Notes: a model not told the origin generated them from the sequence alone. Positions 26,010 to 35,344 are shown, counted from the stretch's first letter. The stretch: 64,000 nt of DNA from Clostridia bacterium (GCA_017546145.1 JAFYXN010000004.1:62001-126000), one strand, 5' to 3'. A program made the numbers and translations.

Positions 26010-26491
26010 TGCTTGGGGTAACATTAATTACGGTAGGCAAGTTAAAAGAGAAGTTCTATACTGCGGCAATGGAGGAATATGCAAAGCGGCTTTCCTCGTA
26101 TTGCCGCTTTGAGGTTGTTGAGGTAAAGGACGAAAGAACTCCCGACAATCCGTCAGAGGTCGAAAAACAGGCGGTTTTAGACTGCGAGGCAGAACGGATA
26201 ATTGCAAAAATCCCAAAGGGCGCAAAGGTGATTACCCTTTGTGTTGAAGGCAAGCAGATGCCGTCAGAACAGTTTGCACAGCTTATCTCAAAGAGTGCTG
26301 TTGAGGGCGCAAGCAAGCTTGTTTTTATAATCGGAGGCTCAATGGGACTTTCGGAAAGTATAAAAAAAATTTCGGATTTGAGGCTCAGCTTTTCGGAGAT
26401 GACATTTCCACACATGCTGATGAGGATTATACTTGCTGAACAAATTTATCGTGCGTTTACTATTATAGAGGGCAAAACCTACCACAAATAG
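26009..26491 (+). CDS. rlmH: 23S rRNA (pseudouridine1915-N3)-methyltransferase RlmH
   Basis: 160 residues; ATG overlaps the walR-like stop as TAATG. A SPOUT methyltransferase: VTLITVGKLKEKFY at the start, FIIGGSMGLSESIK in the knot, and the C-terminal FPHMLMRIILAEQIYRAFTI with YHK end. It methylates pseudouridine 1915 in helix 69 of 23S rRNA using S-adenosylmethionine. In Bacillus rlmH (yydA) lies near the wal operon, so this adjacency is a reduced version of that neighbourhood. Confidence 0.96.
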   Translation: MLGVTLITVGKLKEKFYTAAMEEYAKRLSSYCRFEVVEVKDERTPDNPSEVEKQAVLDCEAERIIAKIPKGAKVITLCVEGKQMPSEQFAQLISKSAVEGASKLVFIIGGSMGLSESIKKISDLRLSFSEMTFPHMLMRIILAEQIYRAFTIIEGKTYHK

Positions 26492-26502
26492 TAGGGGACA
26501 TT

Positions 26503-26775
26503 GATAAAATGCACAGAATGGACAAGCTACACCGCTTGGCGTACACAAAGTACGCCTTCGGGTACCCCCTGCGGGTTAGGCTTGTCCATTCTGCACTATT
26601 TTATCTTCGTCCTGACGACCTTGTAGCCAAAGGCACATAATGGACACACTACACCGCTTGGCGTACACAAAGTACGCCTTCGGGTACCCCCTGCGGGTTA
26701 GGCTTATCCATTCTGCACTATTTTATCTTCGTCCCAATAACGCTGTGTCAAAATGCACATAACGGACAAACTTTA
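26503..26775. repeat. Tandem palindromic intergenic repeats (two and a partial copy)
   Basis: Copies at 26511-26612 and 26633-26734 match over 102 bases with 4 differences at an offset of 122; a third copy (26749-26774) keeps only the left arm. Copy 1 folds as a branched palindrome: GATAAAAT/ATTTTATC outer arms (26503, 26598), a perfect 13-bp AGAATGGACAAGC/GCTTGTCCATTCT stem (26515, 26580), and inside it GGCGTAC-acaaa-GTACGCC and a smaller ACCC/GGGT hairpin. Copy 2 has lost much of the 13-bp stem. No open reading frame. This accounts for most of the 326-base gap between rlmH and the dipeptidase gene. Confidence 0.9.
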
Positions 26776-26776
26776 C

Positions 26777-26812
26777 AAAAAAACGGAAACAAATTTGTTT
26801 CCGTTTTTTTTT
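26777..26812. terminator. Bidirectional terminator between rlmH and the dipeptidase
   Basis: The palindrome ACGGAAACAAA/TTTGTTTCCGT is flanked by A and T runs, with nine T on the plus side and seven on the minus. It can end both convergent units. Confidence 0.85.
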
Positions 26813-26817
26813 GTTGA

Positions 26818-28248
26818 TTATTTATTTATCTCTTCATCCATTGCAAGGATATACTGTGTTATAATTTTTACAGCGGTGAAAAAGCTTTCAATATCAATCA
26901 TTTCATCACACTGATGAGCGCCGCCGTGACCTGCAGGCATTTTAAGCTGTGGCTCGGGATGCTCGGCAGTGGTGGTGAAGGTTCCAACCGAAAAAGCGTT
27001 TTCCAGCTTTCGTGCATAGGTTCCGCCGCCAAGCTTGATGCTCTTTTTTTCTATTCCTGTAACTTCGCGGTATATATCCTCAAATTTCTGGGGGATTTTG
27101 CTGTCGGCACTGATTGAAAAGCCTTTCATGTTGCTGTCGATTTTAGTGCTCCAGCCCAAGCTTTTAAAGGCATTGATTGCCCTTTCTTCAAGCTGTTTGT
27201 GGTCAAGTGCGCTGCTGTATCTCATATCAAACGACAGCTTAATGTGTCCGTTTTCAAGCGATACTATACCGTTTACAAAGGTAAGTCTTCCAAAAAGGTC
27301 GTCACAGTGGTCAAGCTCCATGGAAGTGCCAAAGGGACACGAGAGAATGTGCTTTATCTGTGCCATAATTTCTCTGTCGCTTTGGGGAAGTGCTGCGGCG
27401 CTTGCAAAAAGCTCCGCAAGAAGATATGCTGCGTTTATTGAGCCATCAGGGTCACTTGCGTGTTTTGCAATTCCCTTTGCCTCAACCTCAATGAAATTGT
27501 CGGTTGTACTAACTGTAATTTGGCCGTTTGACTTATTGCAAAGCTCGGTTTCCAATTCCTTTGAGTATTTAAGTGTAGCCTTGGCTTTGTCAAGAACAAT
27601 ATTGAATGCCTCTCCGCCGCAAAAATCCAAAACATCTGTACAGCTTGTATCGCAGCTTGCAAAAAAGTGGCAAATTCCCTTTTCACCGGTGCTGCATGGG
27701 AAGTCTGCGTCCGGAATAAGTGAAATTTCAGGCATTGGCTGCTCGTTTACAAATGCGTCAATGTCCTTCATTCCTGTTTCCTCGTTTGAGCCGATAAACA
27801 GCTGAAGACGTGATTTCAAAGGAATATTGTATTTTCTGATTATCTCCATAGCACACAGTGCTGCCATAATGCCCGACTTGTTGTCCTCAACACCTCTGCC
27901 TATCAGCGCACCATCTTTGATTACAGGCTCAAACGGCTTGGTGAAAAGCCAGTCATCCCCCACGGGAACAACATCACTGTGCGAAAATATGCCAATTGTT
28001 TTTTCGCCGCTGCCCATTGTTACCAGGGCATAGCCGCTTTCTTTGAAAATTTCGGCAGAAAAGCCGCGGTCTGAAAACAGCTTTGTGCATTTTTCCAAGC
28101 CTTCTGCACAAGCCTTGCCAAAGGGTGCGTCGCATTCAGGCTCGCCAAGTATTGCGGGAACCTTTGCGATTTCAATCCACTCGTTTAAAAGGCTGTCTTT
28201 GTTTTCGTCAATCCATTGTTTTATTTCTGTATCATAACGTAAATTCAT
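26818..28248 (-). CDS. M20 family (Sapep/PepV-type) metallodipeptidase
   Basis: 476 residues. Metal-site segments: IFSHSDVVPVG, IGRGVEDNKSG, GSNEETGMKDIDAF, LIPDADFP and, near the end, AGHGGAHQCDEMID. The central insertion (about residues 180-370) is the lid domain of the PepV/Sapep group, dinuclear-metal enzymes hydrolysing dipeptides in the cytoplasm. No signal peptide. It lies between the palindromic repeats and an LTA-synthase-like gene 23 bases upstream, probably in one unit with it. Confidence 0.9.
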   Translation of the reverse strand: MNLRYDTEIKQWIDENKDSLLNEWIEIAKVPAILGEPECDAPFGKACAEGLEKCTKLFSDRGFSAEIFKESGYALVTMGSGEKTIGIFSHSDVVPVGDDWLFTKPFEPVIKDGALIGRGVEDNKSGIMAALCAMEIIRKYNIPLKSRLQLFIGSNEETGMKDIDAFVNEQPMPEISLIPDADFPCSTGEKGICHFFASCDTSCTDVLDFCGGEAFNIVLDKAKATLKYSKELETELCNKSNGQITVSTTDNFIEVEAKGIAKHASDPDGSINAAYLLAELFASAAALPQSDREIMAQIKHILSCPFGTSMELDHCDDLFGRLTFVNGIVSLENGHIKLSFDMRYSSALDHKQLEERAINAFKSLGWSTKIDSNMKGFSISADSKIPQKFEDIYREVTGIEKKSIKLGGGTYARKLENAFSVGTFTTTAEHPEPQLKMPAGHGGAHQCDEMIDIESFFTAVKIITQYILAMDEEINK

Positions 28249-28271
28249 TTGTTCAAATCCTTATCTGTATT

Positions 28272-30071
28272 TTATTGTACAGGCGCAAAAATCCTGTCTA
28301 TGCGTTTTTTGTTGTCCGCAACGTTATTATATACCATATCAAAATAAATATCAATATCGTGCTTATATTCTGTATTGTCTGCGTAATTGAAAATTTCGTT
28401 GTTTTTTGTTTTGTACAAATTAAATGCCGTAATAACCGGCGTTTCCTGCCGCATTTTGAGCATCTGTGTGTAGTAGGGTGAAAGCGGCACACCTGCAGCC
28501 TCCAGAACTGATGGCGCAATAAACGGCATTGAAAGCTCTCTGGGTAAGGAGTATTCCATGTCAAAGTTTGCCCATATTGCAAACGGCGTAGTGCGCAGAT
28601 TAAAAGTAACGTCAAGATTTGATGCATCAACCAACGCAGTTGCAAATGAGGGCGCATGGTCGCCAACCATGCAAATTATCACATCGCGTTCATGGCTGGT
28701 AAAATATTCGGTAAGCTGCCTGAAGGCGCGGTCAGATTCGTTTACACAACTCAAAAACTCGTTGATGTCGTCGGTGTATTCGCCAAAATCGGTAAGTGAA
28801 TGAACAGTATCGGATTCGGGCGGGTTTATATCCCAGCCGCCGTGATTCTGTATGGTAAGCATATACATAAATCTTGGGGCATCGCCCATGCCTTCATAAT
28901 CTTCAAGCATCTTGCCGTATACAAATTCATCAGTGGCATAGGGGCGGTCTGCCAGCCGTTCCTTCTCCCCAAAATCAACATCAAACAGCACTTGGTCAAA
29001 GCCAAGCTTTGGGTAAACAATTCCGCGTTCATAGTTGAGGGCTTCGGCACAGTGCGCGCCCCATGTTTTGTAGCCAAGCTGTTTCAGATAGCTTACAATA
29101 CTGTTTGCGTTGTCAAAATTAAGATAGTTAAATGGCGTAATTGCCGGCATAAGCTGCAGAGAATTGGAGGTCAGCAGCTCGTATTCACTTTTGTTGGTGC
29201 CGCCGCCGGTGCCTGCAACAACCGTTTTGCCGGTGGTTTTCAGGCTGTCAATAAACGGTGTTATTGGTACGTCGGTTTCAATATCCACAAGGTCGCGCAT
29301 ATCATAAAAGGTTTCGTTCAGGATAAAAATGATGTCAGGGGTGTTGCCTGCAGTTTTACGGGCTGTGCGGCTCTCTTTGGCAGTGTCAAGTGCTTCGGGG
29401 GTATAGCCATCGGGCGTATTTATCATATTAAGTGAATTCTGAAATACTTCAATCGAGCTTGCCGCATAGCCATAGCGGTAATATGAATCCTCCCATGACC
29501 ACACAAAGGTGTTGCGCGGCTTTATTGGGTTGTCTGAAAAATAAACCGAGTGCAGAAAAATGCCGCAGAAAAGCACAAGACAAATGCTTTGAATGGCTGA
29601 TTTTTTAAAGGAGCGCTTTTGCTTTTTTTCGCGCTTGTAAAGCTGAATTGTTACCGCAATGTTAAGCGCAAAGAATAATACAATTCCAAGGACAAAAACA
29701 TTCAAAGGAAACTGATAGCTGTCAAGCACCGACAGCGCAGTGCCTGCGTTGTGTATATCCTGAGTGGAAATGGGCGAGTTGCGGTACAGCAGGGTGTAGT
29801 AATTTGCTATGCTTAAAGCCGTCAGGGGTATGCCAACGGCAAGCGCCGAAATCCACCAGCGCTGAAACAGAATAAATACAGCCGCCTGCAGTGTAAAAAC
29901 CGTCAGAATGTTAACAAATGTATAAAATACTCCGTTTAAAAGTGCGTTTTTGTTGCCAAGCTCAAGGCCATAGTAAATCAAGGTGGAGCTTAAAAGCGCA
30001 TATAGCAGAGTTATTATTCCGTGCTTGTGACGGAGCAGAAATTCTTTTATTTTTTCGACAAAATTTCTCAT
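28272..30071 (-). CDS. LTA synthase family membrane sulfatase/phosphoglycerol transferase
   Basis: 599 residues. Five membrane helices in residues 15-180, then an extracellular sulfatase-fold domain: metal Glu in IIFILNETFYDM, the nucleophile Thr in GGGTNKSEYELLTSNSL (near 292), and GDHAPSF near 469. Such enzymes move glycerol phosphate from phosphatidylglycerol to teichoic-acid chains or related glycans. GGTGA precedes the ATG. A glycolipid glucosyltransferase that could make an anchor lies at 45273. Substrate not determined; it may modify another polymer than classical LTA. Confidence 0.88.
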   Translation of the reverse strand: MRNFVEKIKEFLLRHKHGIITLLYALLSSTLIYYGLELGNKNALLNGVFYTFVNILTVFTLQAAVFILFQRWWISALAVGIPLTALSIANYYTLLYRNSPISTQDIHNAGTALSVLDSYQFPLNVFVLGIVLFFALNIAVTIQLYKREKKQKRSFKKSAIQSICLVLFCGIFLHSVYFSDNPIKPRNTFVWSWEDSYYRYGYAASSIEVFQNSLNMINTPDGYTPEALDTAKESRTARKTAGNTPDIIFILNETFYDMRDLVDIETDVPITPFIDSLKTTGKTVVAGTGGGTNKSEYELLTSNSLQLMPAITPFNYLNFDNANSIVSYLKQLGYKTWGAHCAEALNYERGIVYPKLGFDQVLFDVDFGEKERLADRPYATDEFVYGKMLEDYEGMGDAPRFMYMLTIQNHGGWDINPPESDTVHSLTDFGEYTDDINEFLSCVNESDRAFRQLTEYFTSHERDVIICMVGDHAPSFATALVDASNLDVTFNLRTTPFAIWANFDMEYSLPRELSMPFIAPSVLEAAGVPLSPYYTQMLKMRQETPVITAFNLYKTKNNEIFNYADNTEYKHDIDIYFDMVYNNVADNKKRIDRIFAPVQ

Positions 30072-30154
30072 AAAAAATCACCATTTCAAAGTATAACATA
30101 TTCCGATAAAAAAAGCTATATGAAATTATAAGATTTGAAGTATATATTTATGAC

Positions 30155-30199
30155 AAAAGCCTGCGCCACAACACACAAGCTTGTTCTGACGCAGGCTTT
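30155..30199 (-). terminator. recG terminator
   Basis: AAGCCTGCG...CGCAGGCTT stem extended by GTTCTGA/CCACAAC-side pairing, then TTTTG on the minus strand. It includes the recG stop codon. Confidence 0.75.
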
Positions 30200-32252
30200 A
30201 ATTTAATATTCCGTTTTCGCCGACTTCTGCAAACTTTTGGCAGACCTTTTCTTTAAGCGGCTTGTTGTCGGGTTTTGATAGCGTTGGGTCTTCTGAAAGC
30301 AGGTTTTGTACTGATTCCTTTGCTCGGATAAGCAAGTCCATGTCTGTGGCAAGATTTGCAACCTTCAGTTCGGGCAGACCGTGCTGACGTATACCGAAAA
30401 ATTCTCCGGGACCGCGAAGCTCAAGGTCTTTTTCCGAAATTTTAAAGCCGTCATTTGTTTTGCACATGATTTTCATGCGTTCCTGTGCAATTTTTCCGCT
30501 CTCGCAAAACATGATGCAGTATGACCGGTGTTTGCCACGTCCAATTCTGCCACGCAGCTGATGCAGCTGTGAAAGTCCAAACCTTTCGGCGTTTTCAATC
30601 ACCATAACAGTGGCATTTGGCACGTCTACGCCGACCTCAACCACTGTGGTCGAAACCAGTATATCAATGTCGCCTTTGGCAAAGCTGTCCATAATTTGCT
30701 TGCGCTCTGCTGCTTTGATTTTTCCGTGCATAACCTCAACCGAGTATTTCTTAAATGCGGTCTTTTTCAGCTTTTCGGCATATTCAACTGCGGATTTTGC
30801 GGTCAGTGCCTCGGATTCTTCAATAAGCGGACAAATAATATACGCCTGTCTGCCCTCGTCAATGTTTTTGGCAATAAACTCATTTACTCTGCTTCGCATT
30901 TTTTCTGCAACCGAGTATGTTTCAATAGGCTTTCTGCCGGGCGGCAGCTCGTCAATAATCGAAATATCCAAATCACCGTACAAAATCAGTGAAAGAGTTC
31001 TGGGTATGGGGGTTGCGGTCATAACCAATGTATGCGCTCCATAGCCTTTTTCGGTAAGCAGAGTTCTTTGCCTTACCCCAAAGCGGTGCTGTTCGTCGGT
31101 TATAACCAAAGCCGGATTTTTAAAGGTAACCGTATCTGATATAAGGGCGTGTGTTCCAACAATAATCTGCGCCGAGCCGTCTTTGATTTTTTTGAGTGCC
31201 TCGCGTTTTTCTGCCGCGGTCATTCCGCCGCTTAAAAGAACGGTTTCAAAGCCAAACGATAAAAACAGGCTTTTAAGGTTTTTAAAGTGCTGCATGGCAA
31301 GTATCTCGGTTGGTGCCATAAGCACCGACTGATAGCCTGACATTGCCGAGGCATACATAGCGGCTGCGGCAACTATAGTTTTGCCCGAGCCTACATCGCC
31401 CTGAACAAGGCGGTTCATGGGCGTGTCTTTCAAAAGGTCTGCCGAGATTTCGTTTATAACCCGTTTTTGTGCGGCGGTCAGCTCAAATGGCAATGCCTTG
31501 GCAAAGTCAGAGATGCACTTTACATTTTTTATCGGGATTGCCTTAAAGTTTTTGCGTTCCTCACCAAGTGTATGTATGCCGGTTTGCAAAACAAAAAATT
31601 CTTCAAAAGCAAGTCGCTCGCGTGCTGCTTCAAAGCCTTGGGCGCTTTGCGGCAGATGCAGATTTTTGAGTGCTGTAAAAAGCGGCATAAAATGATTTTC
31701 GTCAATTACTGAAGCCGGAAGAATATCACGCGGCGCCTCGGTCAGGGTGCTTAGAATATTTTCAGCTGCGCTTCGGATATGTGTCTGGCTCAGCCCGGCG
31801 GTGGAGGGGTAGACAGGCAGAATCCTTCCTGTCTTGCGGCCTTCTCCGTCACAGACCTCAACCACAGGGTTTACCATTTCAAAACACTGACCGCGCCATA
31901 CCGCCTTGCCAAAGAAGGTAAATTCCAAACCGCTTTTCAGGGTTTGGGCGATATACGGGGCGTTAAACCAAATAACCTTCATTATGCTTTCGCCGTCGCT
32001 GACGGTAGCTTGAGTGACCGAAAGCCTGCCACGGCTGCGGTAAGCTTTGATGCCGCCTGCAACAGCGCCTTGTACGCATACTGTTTCGCCGTCGATTAGG
32101 TCGGATATGGGTTTCGTCTGCGAACGGTCTTCTATTGTTCGGGGCAGGTGAAATAAAAGGTCTTCGGCTGTGTGTATGCCGAGCCTTGCAAAAAGCTTTG
32201 CGCGTGCTTCGCCTATTCCTTTGACAAATTGAATGCTGTCGTTTAGCTTCAT
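30198..32252 (-). CDS. recG: ATP-dependent DNA helicase RecG
   Basis: About 684 residues. The ATG at 32252 is preferred (GGTGA five bases upstream); a GTG three codons earlier lies in that site. N-terminal wedge domain (GIGEARAKLFARLGI, OB fold to about 180), helicase motifs LVQGDVGSGKTIVA, MAPTEILA, the DEQH box in ITDEQHRFGVRQR, MTATPIPRT, and RGRIGRGKHRSYC. Branch-migrates stalled forks and Holliday junctions. Third gene of asp23-fakA-recG, a cluster shared with Bacillus. Confidence 0.97.
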   Translation of the reverse strand: MKLNDSIQFVKGIGEARAKLFARLGIHTAEDLLFHLPRTIEDRSQTKPISDLIDGETVCVQGAVAGGIKAYRSRGRLSVTQATVSDGESIMKVIWFNAPYIAQTLKSGLEFTFFGKAVWRGQCFEMVNPVVEVCDGEGRKTGRILPVYPSTAGLSQTHIRSAAENILSTLTEAPRDILPASVIDENHFMPLFTALKNLHLPQSAQGFEAARERLAFEEFFVLQTGIHTLGEERKNFKAIPIKNVKCISDFAKALPFELTAAQKRVINEISADLLKDTPMNRLVQGDVGSGKTIVAAAAMYASAMSGYQSVLMAPTEILAMQHFKNLKSLFLSFGFETVLLSGGMTAAEKREALKKIKDGSAQIIVGTHALISDTVTFKNPALVITDEQHRFGVRQRTLLTEKGYGAHTLVMTATPIPRTLSLILYGDLDISIIDELPPGRKPIETYSVAEKMRSRVNEFIAKNIDEGRQAYIICPLIEESEALTAKSAVEYAEKLKKTAFKKYSVEVMHGKIKAAERKQIMDSFAKGDIDILVSTTVVEVGVDVPNATVMVIENAERFGLSQLHQLRGRIGRGKHRSYCIMFCESGKIAQERMKIMCKTNDGFKISEKDLELRGPGEFFGIRQHGLPELKVANLATDMDLLIRAKESVQNLLSEDPTLSKPDNKPLKEKVCQKFAEVGENGILN

Positions 32253-32313
32253 AAAACTCACCGTCTAAAATTTCTGCCAAAAACGGTAAGCCCGCTTTTG
32301 GCAGATTAAATAA

Positions 32314-33960
32314 TTATTCCACTGATACAATATAGAAGTAAACAGGCTGTCCGCCGTAAATTACCGACACGTCAAGGTCGGGATATTTTTCTTCAAGCTT
32401 TGCCGCTATGCCTTCGGCGTTTTCTTTGGTGGTATCCTCGCCATAGTAAAGAGAGATAACTCCGGATTCGTCAGTGACCATTCGGCGGGTCAGCTCTTCA
32501 ACAGCCTCTTCGGGCGTTGCGGTAACTGCTGCAATATCCTTGCCGCAAACAGCAAGGCAATCGCCAAGCTTGATTTCAACACCGTCAAGATTTGTATCTC
32601 TTGCCGCAAAGGTAACCTGACCGCACTCAACCGAGTTGGCAAATTCCTTCATTGCCTCGGCATTTTCTTCGGGAGACAGGGATTCGTCAAATGCCATCAT
32701 TGCCGAAAGTCCCTGCGGAATGTTTACCGTTGGAATAACGATAACCGTCTTTTCGGTAAGAGCGTCGACCTGGTCTGCCGCAAGAATAATATTTTTGTTG
32801 TTCGGAAAGATATAGACAACCTCTGCCGGAATCCTTTCAACAGCTGAAAGAAGGTCCTGCGTGCTGGGGTTCATGGTCTGACCGCCCTCGATAATCTCGT
32901 CAGCGTTAAGTGAGCGGAACAGCTCAGAAAGCCCTTCGCCTGCCGAAACTGCGGCAAATCCGTATTTCTTGGAAGGTGCTGCAGGAGCGGTTTCGTCGGA
33001 GATATTGTCTTGAGACAATTCTTCGATGTCGTCTGATATTCGCTCTTCATGCTGATATTTCATGTTGTCAATTTTAAGATTTGTAAGCTCGCCCAGCTTT
33101 ATTGCCTGTTCAATCACAAAACCCGGATGGTTTGTGTGAATGTGAACTTTAACAATATCCTCGTCTTCAATAACAAGCATACAATCGCCCTTATCGGTAA
33201 TCGCCGCCTGAAACTGGCTTGCCTTGCGGCTTGATGTCTTGTTAATTATAAACTCGGTACAGTACAAAAATTTAATGTCGGCATCGGTCTTTGAAACCTT
33301 TGCCAAGGCAGGCGTCTGAAGCGTGTTGTCGGTAATTTCTATTGCCTTGCCTGTTTCAAGGGCAAGTGTCATACCCTCAAATATTGTAATAAGTCCTTTG
33401 CCGCCGGCGTCTACAACCCCTGCCTTTTTAAGAGCGGGCAGAAGCTCGGGTGTGCGGTTGAGGCTGACAATGCCTGCCTCAAGAATTGCACGGAAGAAGG
33501 CGGTTATATCATCAAAGCTTTGATAGTTTGCCTCTGCATATTCCGACGTTTCGCGGATTACGGTAAGGATTGTACCCTCGGTGGGCTTCATTACCGCGCG
33601 GTAAGCAGTGGTTTTTGCCGAAACAAGGGCGTCCTTGACATCAATCACGCCAATGACTTCTTTTGTTTCCAAAGCTTTGGCAAAGCCGCGGACAATCTGC
33701 GAAAGAATAACGCCCGAGTTACCTCTTGCGTTTCTGAGCGCCGCAGATGCCAGCTTTGCAAGCAGCTTGCCTGCATGGTCGGTATCCTCTGCCAGTGTCA
33801 TTTCTGTTGCACCGCTGAAGGTAAGGCTCATATTGGTACCGGTATCGCCGTCGGGGACAGGAAATACGTTAAGGTCGTCTATAAGCTTGCGGTTGTTTCT
33901 TAAATGAGCTGATGCAGATGCAATCATCATTCTCAGCATTGAAGTATTCAAATTATTCAC
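32314..33960 (-). CDS. fakA: Fatty acid kinase catalytic subunit FakA (DAK2/YloV)
   Basis: 548 residues from a GTG at 33960 with GAGGTGA upstream; the frame extends further without a site. The N-terminal DAK2 kinase domain shows LNVFPVPDGDTGTNMSLTF, ARGNSGVILSQIVRGF and VVDAGGKGL; the middle linker is acidic and the C-terminal third is the DegV-like dimerisation domain of YloV proteins (PTVNIPQGLSAM). FakA phosphorylates fatty acids presented by a DegV/FakB carrier; a DegV gene is at 37410. Lies 22 bases downstream of asp23, in operon with it and recG. Confidence 0.93.
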   Translation of the reverse strand: MNNLNTSMLRMMIASASAHLRNNRKLIDDLNVFPVPDGDTGTNMSLTFSGATEMTLAEDTDHAGKLLAKLASAALRNARGNSGVILSQIVRGFAKALETKEVIGVIDVKDALVSAKTTAYRAVMKPTEGTILTVIRETSEYAEANYQSFDDITAFFRAILEAGIVSLNRTPELLPALKKAGVVDAGGKGLITIFEGMTLALETGKAIEITDNTLQTPALAKVSKTDADIKFLYCTEFIINKTSSRKASQFQAAITDKGDCMLVIEDEDIVKVHIHTNHPGFVIEQAIKLGELTNLKIDNMKYQHEERISDDIEELSQDNISDETAPAAPSKKYGFAAVSAGEGLSELFRSLNADEIIEGGQTMNPSTQDLLSAVERIPAEVVYIFPNNKNIILAADQVDALTEKTVIVIPTVNIPQGLSAMMAFDESLSPEENAEAMKEFANSVECGQVTFAARDTNLDGVEIKLGDCLAVCGKDIAAVTATPEEAVEELTRRMVTDESGVISLYYGEDTTKENAEGIAAKLEEKYPDLDVSVIYGGQPVYFYIVSVE

Positions 33961-33982
33961 ATTATCACCTCGAAGACCCAAA

Positions 33983-34339
33983 TTACTGCTCAACGCGGAC
34001 GCTTTCAACGTTCACCTGAACGCTTGCGACTTCCATTCCTGTAAACTTTTCAACGTTATATTTAACGTGACTTCTGATGGTTTCGCCGATTGTGCCGATG
34101 TTAAGACCGTATTCCACAACTATATAAAGGGCTATATTTATGACATTGTTTTCGGTCTTTACCTTTATGCCCTTATCCATATTTTCTTTTTTAAGAAGAC
34201 CGGCAAAGCCGTCCTTGCTTGTTTTTGAACACATACCCACAACGCCGTAGCACTGGGTGGCTGTAAAGCCGGCAAGCTTTGCGATAACAGCGTTGGATAT
34301 GCTGATTGTACCTCTTTCGTTTTTGATTTCAGCACTCAT
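33983..34339 (-). CDS. Asp23/Gls24 family protein (YloU-like)
   Basis: 118 residues with an AGGAGG-type site before ATG. The family core GTISISNAVIAKLAGFTA, CYGVVGM and VEYGLNIGTIGETIR is clear. YloU/Asp23 proteins are small cytoplasmic or membrane-associated proteins linked with envelope stress; their biochemical role is not settled. The gene order asp23-fakA-recG matches yloU-yloV-recG of Bacillus. First gene of the operon, directly behind a good promoter. Confidence 0.93.
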   Translation of the reverse strand: MSAEIKNERGTISISNAVIAKLAGFTATQCYGVVGMCSKTSKDGFAGLLKKENMDKGIKVKTENNVINIALYIVVEYGLNIGTIGETIRSHVKYNVEKFTGMEVASVQVNVESVRVEQ

Positions 34340-34405
34340 TTATTTGTCCTCCTATCAATTTTGTTATTTTATAGGAAAATTATATGTCATAATCATTCAC
34401 CATAT

Positions 34406-34434
34406 ATAATACACTATTTTTTGCTTCGGGTCAA
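34406..34434 (-). promoter_or_regulatory. Sigma-A promoter of the asp23-fakA-recG operon
   Basis: On the minus strand TTGACC (34434-34429) and TATTAT (34411-34406) are 17 bases apart, about 70 bases before the asp23 ATG. Confidence 0.75.
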
Positions 34435-34515
34435 GTATTTTAAAAGCAAATATTATGTCAACAAATGTATGCATATATTATATGTTGGAATTTTTTCTGC
34501 AATACAAATTTTTTG

Positions 34516-34544
34516 TTGCGTTTTTTACGCGAATGTGTTAATAT
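34516..34544 (+). promoter_or_regulatory. Possible rlmB promoter
   Basis: TTGCGT (34516-34521) and TAATAT (34539-34544) with a 17-base spacer. A second TATAAC at 34552 lacks a partner. Moderate match only. Confidence 0.4.
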
Positions 34545-34588
34545 TATTGTGTATAACTTTGCAAATTTTTAAAAATCGGAGATAAAAA

Positions 34589-35329
34589 ATGGACGATAAA
34601 ATTTTTGGTACAAATCCTGTGTTTGAAGCACTTAATTCAGGCAGAGAGATAGATAAAATACTTATTCTTGAAGGGGCGCGCCACAGCCGGCTTGCACAGA
34701 TAATCGCGCTTGCAAAAAAAAGGGGCATACAGTACAGCACAACCAACCGAAAAAAGCTTGACGAGCTTTCGGAAAACGGCAATCACCAAGGCGTAATTGC
34801 CTTTGCGGCAGCGCATGAGTATTCCTCGGTGGAGGACATTTTAAAACTGGCAGAAAGCCGCGGCGAAGCACCTTTTGTCATAATTGCAGAAGGTTTAAGC
34901 GACCCTCACAATCTGGGAAGCATTATAAGAACTGCAAATGCATCGGGGGCGCACGGCGTTATAATTCCCAAAAACAGAAGTGTCGGGCTGACAGCGACTG
35001 TTGCAAAGGTTTCAGCCGGAGCGCTTGAATATACACCGGTTGCAAGAGTGACCAACATTTCTTCAACCATTGACGACCTCAAAAAACAAGGGGTCTGGGT
35101 TGCCGGCACTGCGCTTGAGGGAAGTGTTATGCACTATGACGCAGACCTTACGGGAGCGCTTGCCATTGTTATTGGCAGCGAAGGCGCAGGGCTTAGCAGA
35201 CTGGTACGCGAGAAGTGTGATTTTCTTGTCAGAATCCCAATGCTTGGTCAGGCGGAATCCCTGAATGCATCTGTTGCCGCAGGGGTTTTAATGTATGAGG
35301 CGGTGCGCCAGAGAAGCAAAACGAAATAA
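34589..35329 (+). CDS. rlmB: TrmH-family RNA 2'-O-methyltransferase (RlmB-like)
   Basis: 246 residues with CGGAGA before ATG. N-terminal substrate-binding domain (DDKIFGTNPVFEALNSGREI), then the SPOUT fold with EGLSDPHNLGSIIRTANASGAHGVI, VIGSEGAGLSRLV and IPMLGQAESLNASVAAGVLMYE. RlmB methylates G2251 of 23S rRNA; a related TrmH-type target is possible, so the symbol is likely rather than certain. It opens a long plus-strand run. Confidence 0.88.
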   Translation: MDDKIFGTNPVFEALNSGREIDKILILEGARHSRLAQIIALAKKRGIQYSTTNRKKLDELSENGNHQGVIAFAAAHEYSSVEDILKLAESRGEAPFVIIAEGLSDPHNLGSIIRTANASGAHGVIIPKNRSVGLTATVAKVSAGALEYTPVARVTNISSTIDDLKKQGVWVAGTALEGSVMHYDADLTGALAIVIGSEGAGLSRLVREKCDFLVRIPMLGQAESLNASVAAGVLMYEAVRQRSKTK

Positions 35330-35344
35330 AGGAAGATTAAAGAT

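Noticed and set aside
26503..26740. tRNA genes or a structured RNA gene in the rlmH downstream repeats
   Set aside because: No acceptor/T-arm consensus is present, the tandem copies decay in the outer stem, and no promoter precedes them.
27035..27805. 256-codon open frame antisense to the dipeptidase gene
   Set aside because: The minus-strand frame encodes a complete M20 enzyme with all metal motifs; the plus-strand product is low-complexity Ser/Leu-rich sequence without homology features.
28800..29435. 211-codon open frame antisense to the LTA-synthase-like gene
   Set aside because: Covers the conserved sulfatase domain of the minus-strand gene and has no start signal of its own.
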